Part shown: one piece after another, positions 44,872 to 56,671 of the stretch
How the letters are laid out: the number at the start of each line of letters is the position of its first letter
Position numbering within the stretch: the first letter of the stretch is position 1
From: Porites lobata
Taxonomy: Eukaryota; Cnidaria; Anthozoa; Scleractinia; Poritidae
Direction of reading: 5' to 3'
Length of the DNA stretch: 64,000 nucleotides
NCBI GenBank assembly: GCA_942486035.1
Contig: CALNXK010000008.1
Coordinates: forward strand, 5,232,001 to 5,296,000
Translations under genes and position numbers: made by a program
Notes under the pieces: generated by a model
What the model was told of the DNA's origin: nothing
Database searches by the model: none
Seen by the model: only the letters and a program-made list of their open reading frames with translations

Positions 44872-46418
44872 GAAAGGGCAGACTTGTAACAGTTGAGATT
44901 TATCTCGTCTTTAAGCACATTTTCTAGGCCATTCCACATGACTCCCCCCCTATAGCTAAGAACCCGCTGGGCAGCTTAAGTAAAGGGCCTTGGTACAAAA
45001 ACATTGTTCGAGGCACCTCATACGTTGTAGGAATGAACCCCGGAGGTTGGTTTAAACAGGTTCTTTAAACTCTCAGGGTAAAGGTTATTTAGAGATTTAA
45101 AAACAGTCTTATTGCGAGCTGTTTAGAGCGTCTTTGCTCAAGGGTATCGCATCCCAAGTCTTGGAGGATATCTGCAAATCTTGTATTATAATCACTAAAT
45201 GTTATAATTCCCCCCAGCCCTAGCCTGCGTAGCAGGCGCTAGGAAATAAATGGGCTCAAGAAAGAACGGGCCGGCGCTCGAGGGAAACTGAGTAATAAGA
45301 GAAATACGACGAATACAGTTCCCAGTAGAAGAGGAACAACTATATACTGAATGCGGGGCAAGATAAAAGAATTTCTGTTTATCAAACTTACTTTGTATTT
45401 GTCCCTCTCTTTTCGAAACCTATTTTAACAAGGCAAATTCAGTATTACCTACGAAAAACTCTCAAGAGGTTTTTAGCTTCGCAGGTTTCCGTTTTGGGAA
45501 GAAATAAAGCCAGGAACGCCAGTACTTTTAACCGTCCATTTCTCAGCTGCACTGAAAGGCCTTGTACTTGGTGATTTATTCAAGGGTTTTAGACTTGACA
45601 TCACATTTGCGCATGGGAAGTTTGCCACTTGGGGATAAAGATGACGAAAATATGACAATCGTCTTATTCTTTTCATCATCCTCAATGGCAAATTACCCGT
45701 GCGAATGTGTTGGCAAATCTTTCAAACTTGAATAAATTATCTAATACAAGGGTTGTCGTTGCAGCTGAAAATGGTCGGTTGAAGTATTGGGGTTGGTGGC
45801 TTTATTTCTCCCCAAGACGGGAACCTTTAGTGCTGAAAACTGGTAGGAGATTTCCGTAGATGTTATATCGTACTATGTTGAGATTTTTTGCGAACAGAGA
45901 AGAGAAAATACACAGTAACGTTGATAAATAGAAGTTGTTGTATTCGCCGTAGGTTTCTGATAACTCAATCTCTTGTAACTGAAGCTTTGGGCAAGAATAC
46001 CCTCGCAGATAGGAGATAGTCCGTCGGCTTTTCCTCTGTTTGTGTGTCAACTTTCACAAATGTGTTAGCGTTGCATTTAAAGGTTAAATTTGACCAGCTA
46101 TTTGTGCAGCGAGTTCTACGGTCACGATTGACTTTAAACTTGCAGATATAAAACTAGAGAGCTCTGAGGCTTATTTACCGAAGTTAAAGAAACATTGGTC
46201 TAAGGGTTTTGAAATTATTGACATTTTTTTGTAAAAATGCGGTTTTAATTATATGCCGATATCTCAAACGTTTTTATACCTATAAGAAAATAAATAACAT
46301 TTTCTTAAAGTTTGAGCATTCTTTATTAAGAATGCCAAAAATCACAGAAATCAGTTTAATCATCATTCCTGCCGAAAACCCGATTCAAAAATATAACCAA
46401 CGCGCATATAAATTACCC

Positions 46419-46547
46419 TGGGTACCAGAGATTTTTTCTCGCTTGTGACGAGGAGCTTCGTCGGCCGCAGGCCGACACGTCTTCGGCCTTAGGCCGAAGA
46501 CAACCGAAACCGGAAACCGCGCATGAAAAGTCTCTGGCACCCAGGGT
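46419..46547. repeat. MITE with ACCCTGGGTACC ends (copy A)
   Basis: Left accctgggtaccagagattt, right agtctctggcacccagggt; the core has cggccgcaggccg and cggccttaggccg. Matches 53437-53571, so it predates the duplication. Confidence 0.75.
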
Positions 46548-46913
46548 ACATATAAATAGGTTCAGGCCACACAAAAAGAGATAGTTCAATTTCTGAAAGC
46601 TTCCAGTATAAGAGGGTCTCAATGGGGTGGCGGCTTTTACGGCTATCGGCTAAAATTTTGGCTCTTTTACGGGTATCGGTTAATTTTAATCAGTTACGGT
46701 TAACAAGTAACAAAAGTAGGTTCAACAGCTACAGTGTCAGGAACAGTGTATTGATCATATCCCATATTACCTTTCGGGATTGTCGCTTGCACATTTTTTC
46801 TGACGACCTTTCTCGAAATATCTGTATACACACAACACACTAGCACGTATTACTGTAAAAATGAGAGCGAAAAAGTAGGATGGAAGTTACAAAGTACAAA
46901 ATAATGACCAATA

Positions 46914-47159
46914 TTAGTACATCAGTTTCTTGCTCTGAGAATCTAGTGTATTTACTGTAGATTTCAGGAACTTATTCTCCTTTTTGATTTCTTCTTTAGA
47001 TTCCTTTTCGTGCTCAGTGACTTTCTTTAGAACTTGATCGTGTTTTTGGTTTGCATTTTCAATAAAAGATGTAAGCTTGGCAATCTCAACTTTTAAAGGA
47101 GCAAGCTTTTCGTCGAAAGTCGTTTGTAGTTCTTTCACAGTTATATGATTTGCAGACAT
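46914..47159 (-). CDS. Coiled-coil ORF, copy A (possible LINE ORF1 remnant)
   Basis: 81 residues starting MSANHITVKEL. It is largely a Lys/Glu-rich heptad region (about 12-78), ending SKKLMY. Such N-terminal coiled coils are typical of cnidarian LINE ORF1-like proteins, and nothing after it is coding. It lies about 120 bases downstream of the fucosyltransferase-like gene on the same strand. The near-identical partner in copy B has a different C-terminus. Confidence 0.4.
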   Translation of the reverse strand: MSANHITVKELQTTFDEKLAPLKVEIAKLTSFIENANQKHDQVLKKVTEHEKESKEEIKKENKFLKSTVNTLDSQSKKLMY

Positions 47160-47277
47160 ATTAACACAAAAATGACAATTAGACAGACTTAGTCAAGCTA
47201 AGTTGAATAAATTTGGTTGAATACTGATAACCTGAAATCGATTTGATCTATGGCATTTACACACCCCATACACTTTA

Positions 47278-48508
47278 TCAAAACTGTTTGGGCTTCTTTT
47301 CATAAACTGTTGTGCCATGACTATGCTGAAAACTTCCCCCTCCGGTTAAGAATAGCTCTTTCCCTGATGCAAGGAGAGCCATTTCAACAATGGCTACGGC
47401 TCCTTTGTCTTTAATTTTATAGAATTGCGGTTGTAAAAAGAACATATTGTCGAACAGTTCATTTAGATGCTTTAAGAGTAAAGAGGCTTTTCCACGTGCT
47501 TCTCTGGCCCATTTAGACTGCGAACCAAACTCTGTAAAATCTACAGCAACAAAAAGTTTATTGTAATTAGGATGACGCGCTCGAATGTTCTTAATCAGTG
47601 ATGCCTGTTTCTTGATACAATTGACCAAAGTGGTAAAATTACCATTTGAACGTCTCAAAATCTTTTCCGTGCGAATGTGATGGGAAATGTAGTTTGAACC
47701 TAAAGTCTTATTCATGAAGTCATGAACAATTTCCAAAAGTTTCTCATTGAAAAATGCTACATGGTGCAGTGAAAGGGAAGAATGGATATCCATTGGAAGT
47801 GGAAAGAACGCTCGTTCTGGGACCTCCTGGTTTCCTCTCCACTCTTGGATCCCAACGCACTTACTTCCTTTGACCACTTTGTCGAGAAAAGATTCAACCG
47901 ATCGAAGCATTCCAGAATCCACGCGAACAGTTTTCTATATATTAAAGCCAAATCTAGTTTGAAGACCGTGAATTTCCTTGGTTTGTTGACTGCGTGAAGC
48001 TTCTTCACCATAACTAAATTGTATCAGTAAGTCCAACTTGTCTCGGCAAACACTCTGAAATGTTTCCCAGCTCACTAGAAGTGCTGTATCCGTGTGAACG
48101 AAGCGTGTTGTTAAATGCGCTCAGATTGTAGTACAATGCTAGTGTTTGAGTGTCATCACTGCTCATTTTATAACCAAAAAACTTTGAATCATTTACAAAA
48201 GGTACAACAACTTGGTGCCCACTGTAGCTTGCTAAAGCCGTGAGGGCGATCAGATTGTTAGTCGCCATTGAAAGTTGTTCCCAATATTTAAATGCTGTGT
48301 AAAATTTCATGTTTCTGCTTTGTCTTGAGCTGTCGTCTTGTTGTGCAAAATTGCCTCCATTCAATGCCTCATTAATTTTTCTTGCAAAGTTAAATTGCCC
48401 TGCTTTTTGAGGTGGCTTCCACTGATAAACTATCACATGTAAAAGGGCTATGACAAATATCCCCATACACAAAGACTGAAACGCTCGCCGCGCGGAAAAA
48501 TTCATCAC
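47278..48508 (-). pseudogene. Type II membrane fucosyltransferase-like gene, copy A (frameshifted)
   Basis: Starts at 48508 with a short basic cytosolic end and a membrane segment near residues 12-30 (CMGIFVIALLHVIVYQW), the Golgi-enzyme layout. The next region, NNLIALTALASYSGHQVV, resembles the N-terminal RNNQLIAL-type motif of O-fucosyltransferase-like GT-B proteins. The C-terminal half, VEMALLASGKELFLTGGG, resembles their nucleotide-sugar site. An extra base at about 48077 stops the first frame after 164 residues. The second frame (214 codons from 47922) continues the protein, and another extra base near 47318 changes the end compared with copy B. No introns. Function is inferred from pattern only. 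Probably a pseudogene; long-read indel errors are the alternative. Confidence 0.6.
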
Positions 48509-49127
48509 GGTTTCCGTCGTTTATGCGTATTTTGTCACGTCAAAATACATATAGCTGTTTGCGCTCCTTATATCAGTAGTCATATCAGGCGTTTCCCACG
48601 ATTATTCAAAAAATACACAAGTAGTAGTCTCGAGTAACCGCTACTTTAGTGGAATAAAACTCAAATCTCCATTGCGGCATTCATAATGAGCAGTAAATAT
48701 TTCACGCTAATATCTCTGTATTCGCAAGATTGAAAGATCTTTGAAGGGATAAATGGCTGTGAACGCATGTACATTACAAGTTAAGGAAACTGTCAGAAAT
48801 TTCATAACTACCTCGCGTGTAAATTAACTGCTCATTACGCATGCAGAAAGACAGATCGGCCAGTATAGATATGAGTCAGAATTCTGCAACTTCAAGAATA
48901 GTCTCCAACGCAGCCGTTTTTACGCGAAGATTCCAGTTTGCCTTGTCCCTAGGGCTCATAAAGCGTTTCGCGTCACGTGGTCCGAGGGAGTCTCTCCTAT
49001 GGAGGATCTCTGAGGAAACAGAAATTTGTATCGGGCGTGAAAACGCAAGGAGGTTAAAATTAATTTGTGGTGAGCGTGGCTCGGTTTTTTTGAAGTGATT
49101 TTAGTGTATTTATCTGTGGTATGGTAG

Positions 49128-49390
49128 AATTGCGGGGGAACGAGCGCAGCAATTGCATTCCAGCTGATGATTTGTCACTACCCAGACCTGAGTAGTGCTT
49201 CTGATAGGTTAAAGAAAATTTCCCTCGCAGCACAACTAATCAGAAGCAATCTGCAGATCCACAGTATGCTATTTCAACCTCATTCCCAGGTTCTCTCTCT
49301 CATGGTATTTCTGAGCTTGTCCCTCAGACATCATTTCGCTGGGAACCAAGTGGTGGCGTCGCGAAATGTCGGCAATTTTTTCAGTCGACC
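49128..49390. repeat. "gcttctgat" palindromic MITE, copy A member
   Basis: Contains acccagacctgagtagtgct, aatcagaagc and ggtggcgtcgcgaaatgtcg, as in 16736-17012 and in copy B at 55980-56240. Confidence 0.6.
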
Positions 49391-50138
49391 TTAAACCCGA
49401 ACTGCTCTTCTCATATTTTTTTTGTGGAAACAAACAGTTTTCACTGCTAAAAAGCTTGTTTCAAGTGGGAGGGGGTGGATGGAACCCCTCCCCGGAGTTT
49501 TTGATATGTTACAGTATTTCGAAAAGATTTTCTCTTGAGTGGAAAGTCTTAAGATGAGGTATATTTTACGGGTGGTGGCGCTGCTGAAGGCCTGTGACGT
49601 CACCAGGAATGGTCGCTATCTTGGATTTCACCATGAAGAATTAGAAATCAGGTTAAAACCGCGAGAAATGGTCATTTTTTTTGCTTTACATGAAAAATAA
49701 CACATAAATAAGCACTTTGCATGTTTTTAGCCACAAGATTTACTTTTATTGTTGAAAGAAGTTGAAAAAACATGTATTTTCACCCAAAAAAGGCTTGACC
49801 GCCTGGTATTTATGACGTCATATCACGTAACCATAGCAACTGACCATCACTAAACTTGTCTCAAATTTAAAATGCGCGCCAGGGATGAACGAACAGCTAC
49901 TGAAAACGTCAGGTGCTGATGTTTCATCCTCTAGGAAAAAACACAGAAAAACCCTGGGGGTGTGGCATCCACTGTTAATTGTCAGTGTTTTGTCACTCAA
50001 TCCAAACTTATTTGCTCGTCTTCAAGTTAATTAGTAAGAAAAAAGATCAATAAATTGTTGTCAACGAAAGATTATGTGGGTGGCTGTTGTTAACGTAAAT
50101 TAACAATTGAAAGGTATTTATGCTTAGATTTTGCAAAT

Positions 50139-50250
50139 TCAGTGGAAGCTTTCCTGACGGACACTCTCGTAAGCTGCGGACAACACCAATTACGGACATT
50201 TTTTTCGTTTCCCGAGGGTGTCCGCTTACGAGAGCTTCCACGGTATAATT
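50139..50250. repeat. MITE with AGTGGAAGCT ends (copy A only)
   Basis: Left cagtggaagctttcctgacg and right cgagagcttccacggta; inner pair ggacactctcgtaag / cttacgagag. Lies in the 1.45 kb present only in copy A. A related right end (ggttccactgta) is at 50667-50678. Confidence 0.6.
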
Positions 50251-52153
50251 GTCTTCATAAAATTACGGACCGTTTCAGTCCTAACCTTTCACTCCGCAAT
50301 ATGAAGGAAAGTTTAGTTGACGTATAAGATATCAACCCTCTTTAGAGGGTCCGAATGGGGTTAACCGATTGGCGTGAAACGGCCAAAAATTTAGTCGATA
50401 GCCGTAAATATTAAAAAATTTTAACCATTAGCCGTAAATAGAGTAAAAAAGAGTGAACCGTAAAAGAAACAGTTCGCTAGATTTGCTACTTTTAAGAGAG
50501 GGGACACTTTTTCTGGGTCTTGGGACCCAAAAGTGTCCCTTTTCCCGGAAAAGAGGTGTCCCTTAAATAGAGGTAATAGATACAAATATTATCTGGGCGT
50601 TTTTCTAGGACCAAATTTTGTGTTCCCTGAATGGAGGTGTTCCTCGAATAGAGGTGTCCCAAAGGAGGGGTTCCACTGTAGGAGGAAACCATCGTTGGCT
50701 GCCCCTAACATATTTTCGTTGTAGTCATCTTTCGCTTATATCATTTTTTATTTTGTGTTTGTCTTTGTTGTTTTGTCGGGGTTGTCGTCTCTGTTTTGGT
50801 TTTGTTGTTGTTGTTGTTATTGTTTTGGGTGGATTCATTTGTAGCAAATGCACCATAGACATCGTAATAAGCCATTTCCGAGTTCAAAAGTTCTCACTTT
50901 TCAAAACCAAGCTTCGAGCAAAAATCTCTCTTGAGAAAATGATCATGAGTTTTATTAACGTGGGATAAAAAAAGAATTTTTATATCAATGGCTTCGCACT
51001 TAGCCTCTATTTAAAACAAGTTAGGGCAACTCTGAAATTGCCTGTTCCCCTCTGGAATCTGTACAGGGAGCCCAGGCTAACAAACGGTTAAAATGCACAT
51101 AGGTGTACAATGCTCATAAAGGGACATCTCTGTGTTGTTTTCTTACCGTTTGCTGCCCTTCGAGCGCTTTGGCGTGTTTATATTGAACTGAGTGACAAGA
51201 GTTGATTTCCAATACACATCCTTCTAATTTTGGCACAATGCTCGTGCGAATGTGTTGGCAAATCTTTCAAACTTGAATAAATTACCTAATACAAGGGTTG
51301 TCGTTGCAGCTGAAAATGGATGGGTTGAAGTACTGGAGTTGGTGGCTTTATTTCTCCCCAAGAAGGGAACTTTTAGTGCTGAAAACTGGTAGGAGATTTC
51401 CGTAGATGTTATATCGTACTATGTTGAGATTTTTGGCGAAAAGAGAAGGGAAAATACACAGTAACGTTGATAAATAGAAGTTGTTGTATTCGCCGTAGGT
51501 TTCTGATTACTCAATTTCTTGTAACTGAAGCTTTGGGCAAGATTACCCTCGCAGATAGGAGATAGTCCGTCGGCTTGTCCTCTATTTGTGTGTCAGCTTT
51601 CACAAATGTGTTAGCGTTGCATTTAAAGGTTAAATTTTAGTGACCAGCTATTTGTGCAGCGAGTTCTACGGTCACGATTGACTTCATAAACTTGCAGATA
51701 TAGAACTAGAGAGCTCTAAGGGTTATTTACCAAAGTTAGAGGAAAATCTGTCTTAAGTTTTGAAATTATTGACATTTTTTTGTAAAAATGCGGTTTTAAT
51801 TATATGTCGATATCTCAAACGTTTTTATACCTATAAGAAAACAAATAACATTTTCGTAAAGTTTGAGCATTCTTTATTAAGAATGCCAAAAATCACAGAA
51901 ATCAGTTTAATCATCATTCCACAGAAAATCACAGAAATCGGTTAAATAATTCCTGCCGAAAACCTGATTCAAAAACATAACCAACGTGCATATAAACTAG
52001 TAATAGTTGACACTACAGCTGCCCGTTCTGTATATTGTCGGTCAATAGTATTCTTGCTGGTTGTGTAGCTCTTTGAAATATACCGATTCATAATGAAGAT
52101 TTTCACACATATTCCATACAATATGTGAGATAAATACAGGAAACGCAAGTCGC

Positions 52154-52549
52154 AGGGGCACCCAACGGCAATTTTCGGGAAAATATCTGTTCGGAAGACG
52201 ATTTGAGATCTAGAATTTTCGGAGCATTTGTTGGAAAATTTCTTGCTTGCTTGCCTCTCCTAGGATTTTCGAACATCTACAAAATGGTATAATTACCCAT
52301 TTTTAACGGATTTTGACCCTAAAAAAGGCCACCTAGAATTTTCGGGAGCCTTTTCCTGGCTGAAATTTTCGAGAAGGTAAGTTTCTATCCCTATAATTTT
52401 CGGATCACTAGACTTTCAGCTAGGAAATCCGAACAGATGAAAAGTTTTTAGGGGATAAAAATATGCCTATATCTACCGTTTGAATACTAAAATACGTTCA
52501 ACAATGCTATGTTAAGTGGTTTTGAACCATATCCTCGTTGGGTGCCCCT
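52154..52549. repeat. Element with AGGGGCACCCAACG perfect ends
   Basis: Left aggggcacccaacg and right cgttgggtgcccct are perfect inverted repeats. The interior has several attttcggga / aattttcggag stretches. Same family as 42074-42765. Confidence 0.75.
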
Positions 52550-53436
52550 GAAGTCGGACGCAAGGTTCCATGCACAGTTTCAGCTCGATTTACACAGCTT
52601 TGATCAAAACATTCTCAGTTTCGAGAATACTAGTTTATTCTAAACCATAAGAAAACATTTAATTAGAAGTTGAATTTTTCGCTATTTCTCTATCCATTTT
52701 TACATTCAGTTCATTTTATTTGCCGGAAAGTAAGCCTTACACAAAATAATGGACGTTTGATCGATTCACGCTAGCGCATTCTAGTCTTATTTGAAACTTT
52801 ATAACAGAAGGACATCTGTGAGCAGAGAATAAGTCAGCACAGAATTTGATTGTCGGCGAATTTCTGTAAATGTCCATCACAGTCTGCTGGTGATAAGCTA
52901 GCCATTGTTCCCTTGTCTTGCTTGTTTGGGGCTGAGTCTTATTCCGGTCAAAGAGAGAGAGAAAGAGTGTGTGGCAAAGTTTCCAATATAAATCAAAGAT
53001 TTGTGAACTCGTGTCTGGGAAACCTCCAAGTGTTTATATATACACAGTTAAACGCACCTTATAACCTCCCCTGCGCTTAAAGAGTGTCTTTTGGTCCATA
53101 ACTTTCAAAATAACTGCTCCACAGAATGTCATTGCGTAACGCAAAAGAATATCGAAGTATGACTGCACAATAAATGGCACAAAATCTACCTGAGCTGTCC
53201 CTTCGGGATTTTCTGCCTTTACGTCATCCTAACCATTTCGTACCTGCGGGTGCAAACAATAGAATTGTCATCATTACCTACCGATTCTTCGCGGCCCCAG
53301 TTCGAGCAAATCGGGATTTTTTTTAGTATACTGACTGTATATTTGAACTGTAAGTACTGTCCTTAATATACGCGCGAGTTACTAGGGTGCCTCCTCGGGA
53401 TTTCGCCTCTGGGCGAAATCCCTGCGGGGGCAATTA

Positions 53437-53571
53437 CCCTGGGTACCGAACAGATTTTTTCTCGCGTGTGACGAGGAGCTTCGTCGGCCGCAGGCCGACA
53501 CGTCTTCTGCCTTAGGCCGAAGACGACCGAAACCGGAAACCGCGCATGAAAAGTCTCTGGAACCCAGGGTA
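53437..53571. repeat. MITE with ACCCTGGGTACC ends (copy B)
   Basis: Counterpart of 46419-46547: left accctgggtaccgaacag, right agtctctggaacccagggt. Confidence 0.75.
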
Positions 53572-53692
53572 GGTTCAACAGCTACGGTGTCAGGAACAGT
53601 GTATTGGTCATATCCCATATTACCTTTCGGGATTGTCGCGCGCACATTTTTTCCGACAACCTTTCTCGAAATATCTGTATACACACAACTCA

Positions 53693-54001
53693 CTAGCACG
53701 TATTACTGTAAGAAGAGCGAAAAAGTAGGATGGAAGTAACGAAGTACAAAATAATGACCAATATTAGTACATCAGTTTCTTGCTCTGAGAATCCTACTGT
53801 AGATTTCAGGAATTTATTCTCCTTTTTGATTTCTTCTTTACATTCCTTTTCTTGCTCAGTGAGTTTCTTCAGAACTTGATCGTATTTTTGGTTTCCATTT
53901 TCAAAAAAAGATGTAAGCTCGGCAACCACAACTTTTAAAGGAGCAAGCTTTTCGTCGAAAGTCGCTCGTAGTTCTCTCACAGTTATATGATTTGCAGACA
54001 T
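53693..54001 (-). CDS. Coiled-coil ORF, copy B
   Basis: 102 residues beginning MSANHITVREL. The first about 69 residues match copy A with substitutions (KVVVAELTSFFEN). It then loses alignment through a small deletion and reads into a hydrophobic tail (VLILVIILYFVTSILLF). The tail looks like a frameshift product, though a membrane anchor cannot be excluded. Confidence 0.35.
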   Translation of the reverse strand: MSANHITVRELRATFDEKLAPLKVVVAELTSFFENGNQKYDQVLKKLTEQEKECKEEIKKENKFLKSTVGFSEQETDVLILVIILYFVTSILLFRSSYSNTC

Positions 54002-54043
54002 ATTAACACAAAAATGACAATTAGACAGACTTAATCAAGGCAG

Positions 54044-55362
54044 CTAGGTTGACTGATAAATTTGGTTGAATACTGATAACCTGAAATCGATTTGATCTAC
54101 GGCATCGTTATGACACATCAAATACACTTTATCAAAACTGTTTGGGCTTCTTTTCATAAACTGTTGTGCCATGAAATACTGAAAACATCCCCCTCCGGTT
54201 AAGAATAGCTCTTTCCCTGAAGCAAGGAGAGCCATTTCAACAATGGCTACGGCTCCTTTGTCTTTAATTTTATAGAATTGCGGTTGTAAAAAGACCATAT
54301 TGTCGAACAGTTCATTTAGATGCTTTAAGAGTAAAGAGGCTTTTCCACGTGCTTCTCTGGCCCATTTAGACTGCGAACCAAACTCTGTAAAATCTACAGC
54401 AACAAAAAGTTTATTGTAATTAGGATGACGCGCTCGAATGTTCTTAATCAGTGATGCCTGTTTCTTGATACAATTGACCAAAGTGGTAAAATTACCATTT
54501 GAACGTCTCAAAATCTGTTCCGTGCGAATGTGATGGGAAACGTAGTTTGAACCTAGAGTCTTATTCATGAAGTCATCAACAATTTCCAAAAGTTTCTCAT
54601 TGAAAAATGCTACATGGTGCAGTGAAAGGGAAGAATGGATATCCATTGGAAGTGGAAAGAACGCTCGTTCTGGGACCTCCTGGTTTCCTCTCCACTCTTC
54701 GATCCCAACGCACTTATACTTCCTTTGACCACTTTGTCGAGAAAAGATTCAACCGATCGAAGCATTCCAGAATCCACGCGAACAGTTTTCGATATATTGA
54801 AGCCAAATCTAGTTTGAAGACCTTGAATTTCCTTGGTTTGTTGTCGGCGTGAAGCTTCTTCACCATAACTAAATTGTACCAGTAAATCCAACTTGTCTCG
54901 GCAAACACTCTGAAATGTTTCCCAGCTCACTGAAGTGCTGTATCCGTGTGAACGAAGCGTGTTGTTAAATGCGCTCAGATTGTAGTACAATGCCAGTGTT
55001 TGAGTGTCATCACTGCTCATTTTATAACCAAAAAACTTTGAATCATTTACAAAAGGTGCAACAACTTGGTGCCCACTGTAGCTTGCTAAAGCCGTGAGGG
55101 CGATCAGATTGTTAGTCGCCATTGAAAGTTGTTCCCAATATTTAAATGCTATGTAAAATTTCATGTTTCTACTTCGTCTTGAGCTGTCATCTTGTTGTAC
55201 AAAATTGCCTCGATTCAATACCTCATTAATTTTTCTTGCAAAGTTAAATTGCCCTGCTTTTTGAGGTGGCTTCCACTGATAAACTATTACATGTAAAAGG
55301 GCTATGACAAATATCCCCATACACAAAGACTGAAACGGTCGCCGCGCGGAAAATTTCATCAC
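54044..55362 (-). pseudogene. Type II membrane fucosyltransferase-like gene, copy B (frameshifted)
   Basis: Same layout as copy A: start at 55362, membrane segment near residues 12-30, NNLIALTALASYSGHQVV, then LFVAVDFTEFGSQSKW, VEMALLASGKELFLTGGG and a C-terminus ending FNQIYQST at the stop 54044-54046. Here the region broken in copy A is intact (STSVSWETFQSVCRDKLDLL). Two extra bases near 54715 (cttatactt versus cttactt in copy A) shift the frame after VVKGS. The C-terminal 200 codons remain open. Without this lesion the protein would be roughly 440 residues, normal for the class. It is the better-preserved copy. The enzyme family assignment is tentative. Confidence 0.6.
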
Positions 55363-55979
55363 GGTTTCCGTCGTTTATGCGTATTTTGTCACGTCAAAAT
55401 ACATATAGCTGTTTGCGCTCCTTATATCAGTAGTCATTTGAGGCGTTTCCCATGCCAATTGATTATTCAAAAAATACACAAGTAGTAGTCTCGAGTAACC
55501 GCTACTTTAGTGGAATAAAACTCAAATCTCTATTGCGGCATTCATAATGAGCAGTAAATATTTCACGCTAATATCTCTGTATTCGCAAGATTGAAAGATC
55601 TTTGAAGGGATAAATGGCTGTGAACGCATGTACATCAATTTAAGAAAACTGTCAAAAATTTCATAACTACCTCGCGTGTAAATTAACTGCTCATTACCCA
55701 TGCAGAAACACAGATCGGCCAATACAGACATGAATCAGAATTCTACAACTTCAAGAATAGTCTCCAACGCAGCCGTTTTTACGCGAAGATTCCAGTTTGC
55801 CTTGTCCCTAGGGCCCATAATGCGTTTCGCGTCACGTGGTCCGAGCGAGTCTCTCCTATAGAGGATCTCTGAGGAAATTTGTATCGGGCGTGAAAACGCA
55901 AGGAGGTTAAAATTAATTTATGGTGAGCGTGGCTCGGTTTTTTTGAAGTGATTTTAGTGTATTTATCTGTGGTATGGTA

Positions 55980-56240
55980 GAATTGCGGAGGAACGAGCGC
56001 AGAAATTCCATTCTAGCTAATTATTTGTCACTACCCAGACCTGAGTAGTGCTTCTGATAGGTTAAAGAAAATTTCCCTCGCGGCACAACTAATCAGAAGC
56101 ACCACGCAGATCCACAGTATGCTATTTCAACCTCGTTCCCAGGTTCTCTCTCATGGTATTTCTGAGCTTGTCCGCTCAGACGTCATTTTGCTGGGAACCA
56201 AGTGGTGGCGTCGCGAAATTTCGGCAATTTTTTCAGTCTA
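55980..56240. repeat. "gcttctgat" palindromic MITE, copy B member
   Basis: Counterpart of 49128-49390, with gacctgagtagtgcttctga and aatcagaagcacca. Confidence 0.6.
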
Positions 56241-56671
56241 CCATAAACCCTAACTGCTCTTCTCATATTTTTTTGTGGAAACAAACCTTCGTGAATGTCT
56301 CACTTTTCAAAACCAAGCTTCGAGCAAAAATCTTTCTTAAGAAAATGATCATGAGTTTTGTTACGTGGGATGAAAAAGGATTTTTATATCAATGGCTTCG
56401 CACTTACCCTCTATTTAAAAGAAGTTAATTGCCTATTGCCCTTTGTAATCTGTACAGGGAGCCCAGGCTAACAAACGGTTAAAATGCACATAAGTGTACA
56501 AAGCCCATAAAGGGACATCTCTGTGTTGTTTTCTTACTGTTTCCTGTTACGAGCGCCTTAGCGTGTTTATACTGAATTGAGTGACAAGAGCACATCCCCG
56601 GTACTTTCGGCGGCCGTTTACAACATGGTCACGTGACCAACTATGCGACCGACCGGATGGTGCAATTTGAA

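Larger units (their letters stand above)
37300..45697. other. Gene-poor, repeat-rich intergenic block
   Basis: I find no supportable intact protein gene. Between the repeats listed separately there are possible LINE tails (37750-38110, with cagacagacagcctttattt; 44880-45210) and unique AT-rich DNA (39870-40730). The minus-strand ORF at 45473-45691 has no recognisable domain. Confidence 0.5.
45698..51201. repeat. Tandem segmental duplication, copy A
   Basis: Aligns with 51243-56590 from cgtgcgaatgtgttggcaaa to gagtgacaaga. Compared with copy B it has extra DNA at about 46549-46710 and 49438-50886. The 41-base spacer 51202-51242 separates the copies. Confidence 0.9.
51243..56590. repeat. Tandem segmental duplication, copy B
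   Basis: Direct repeat of 45698-51201. Has about 1.43 kb (52000-53432) missing from copy A, including the 52154-52549 element; lacks the copy A insertion at 49438-50886. Confidence 0.9.

Noticed and set aside
47747..47997. Plus-strand ORFs over the fucosyltransferase-like gene
   Set aside because: Shadows of the minus-strand coding sequence; the same shadows occur in the second copy.
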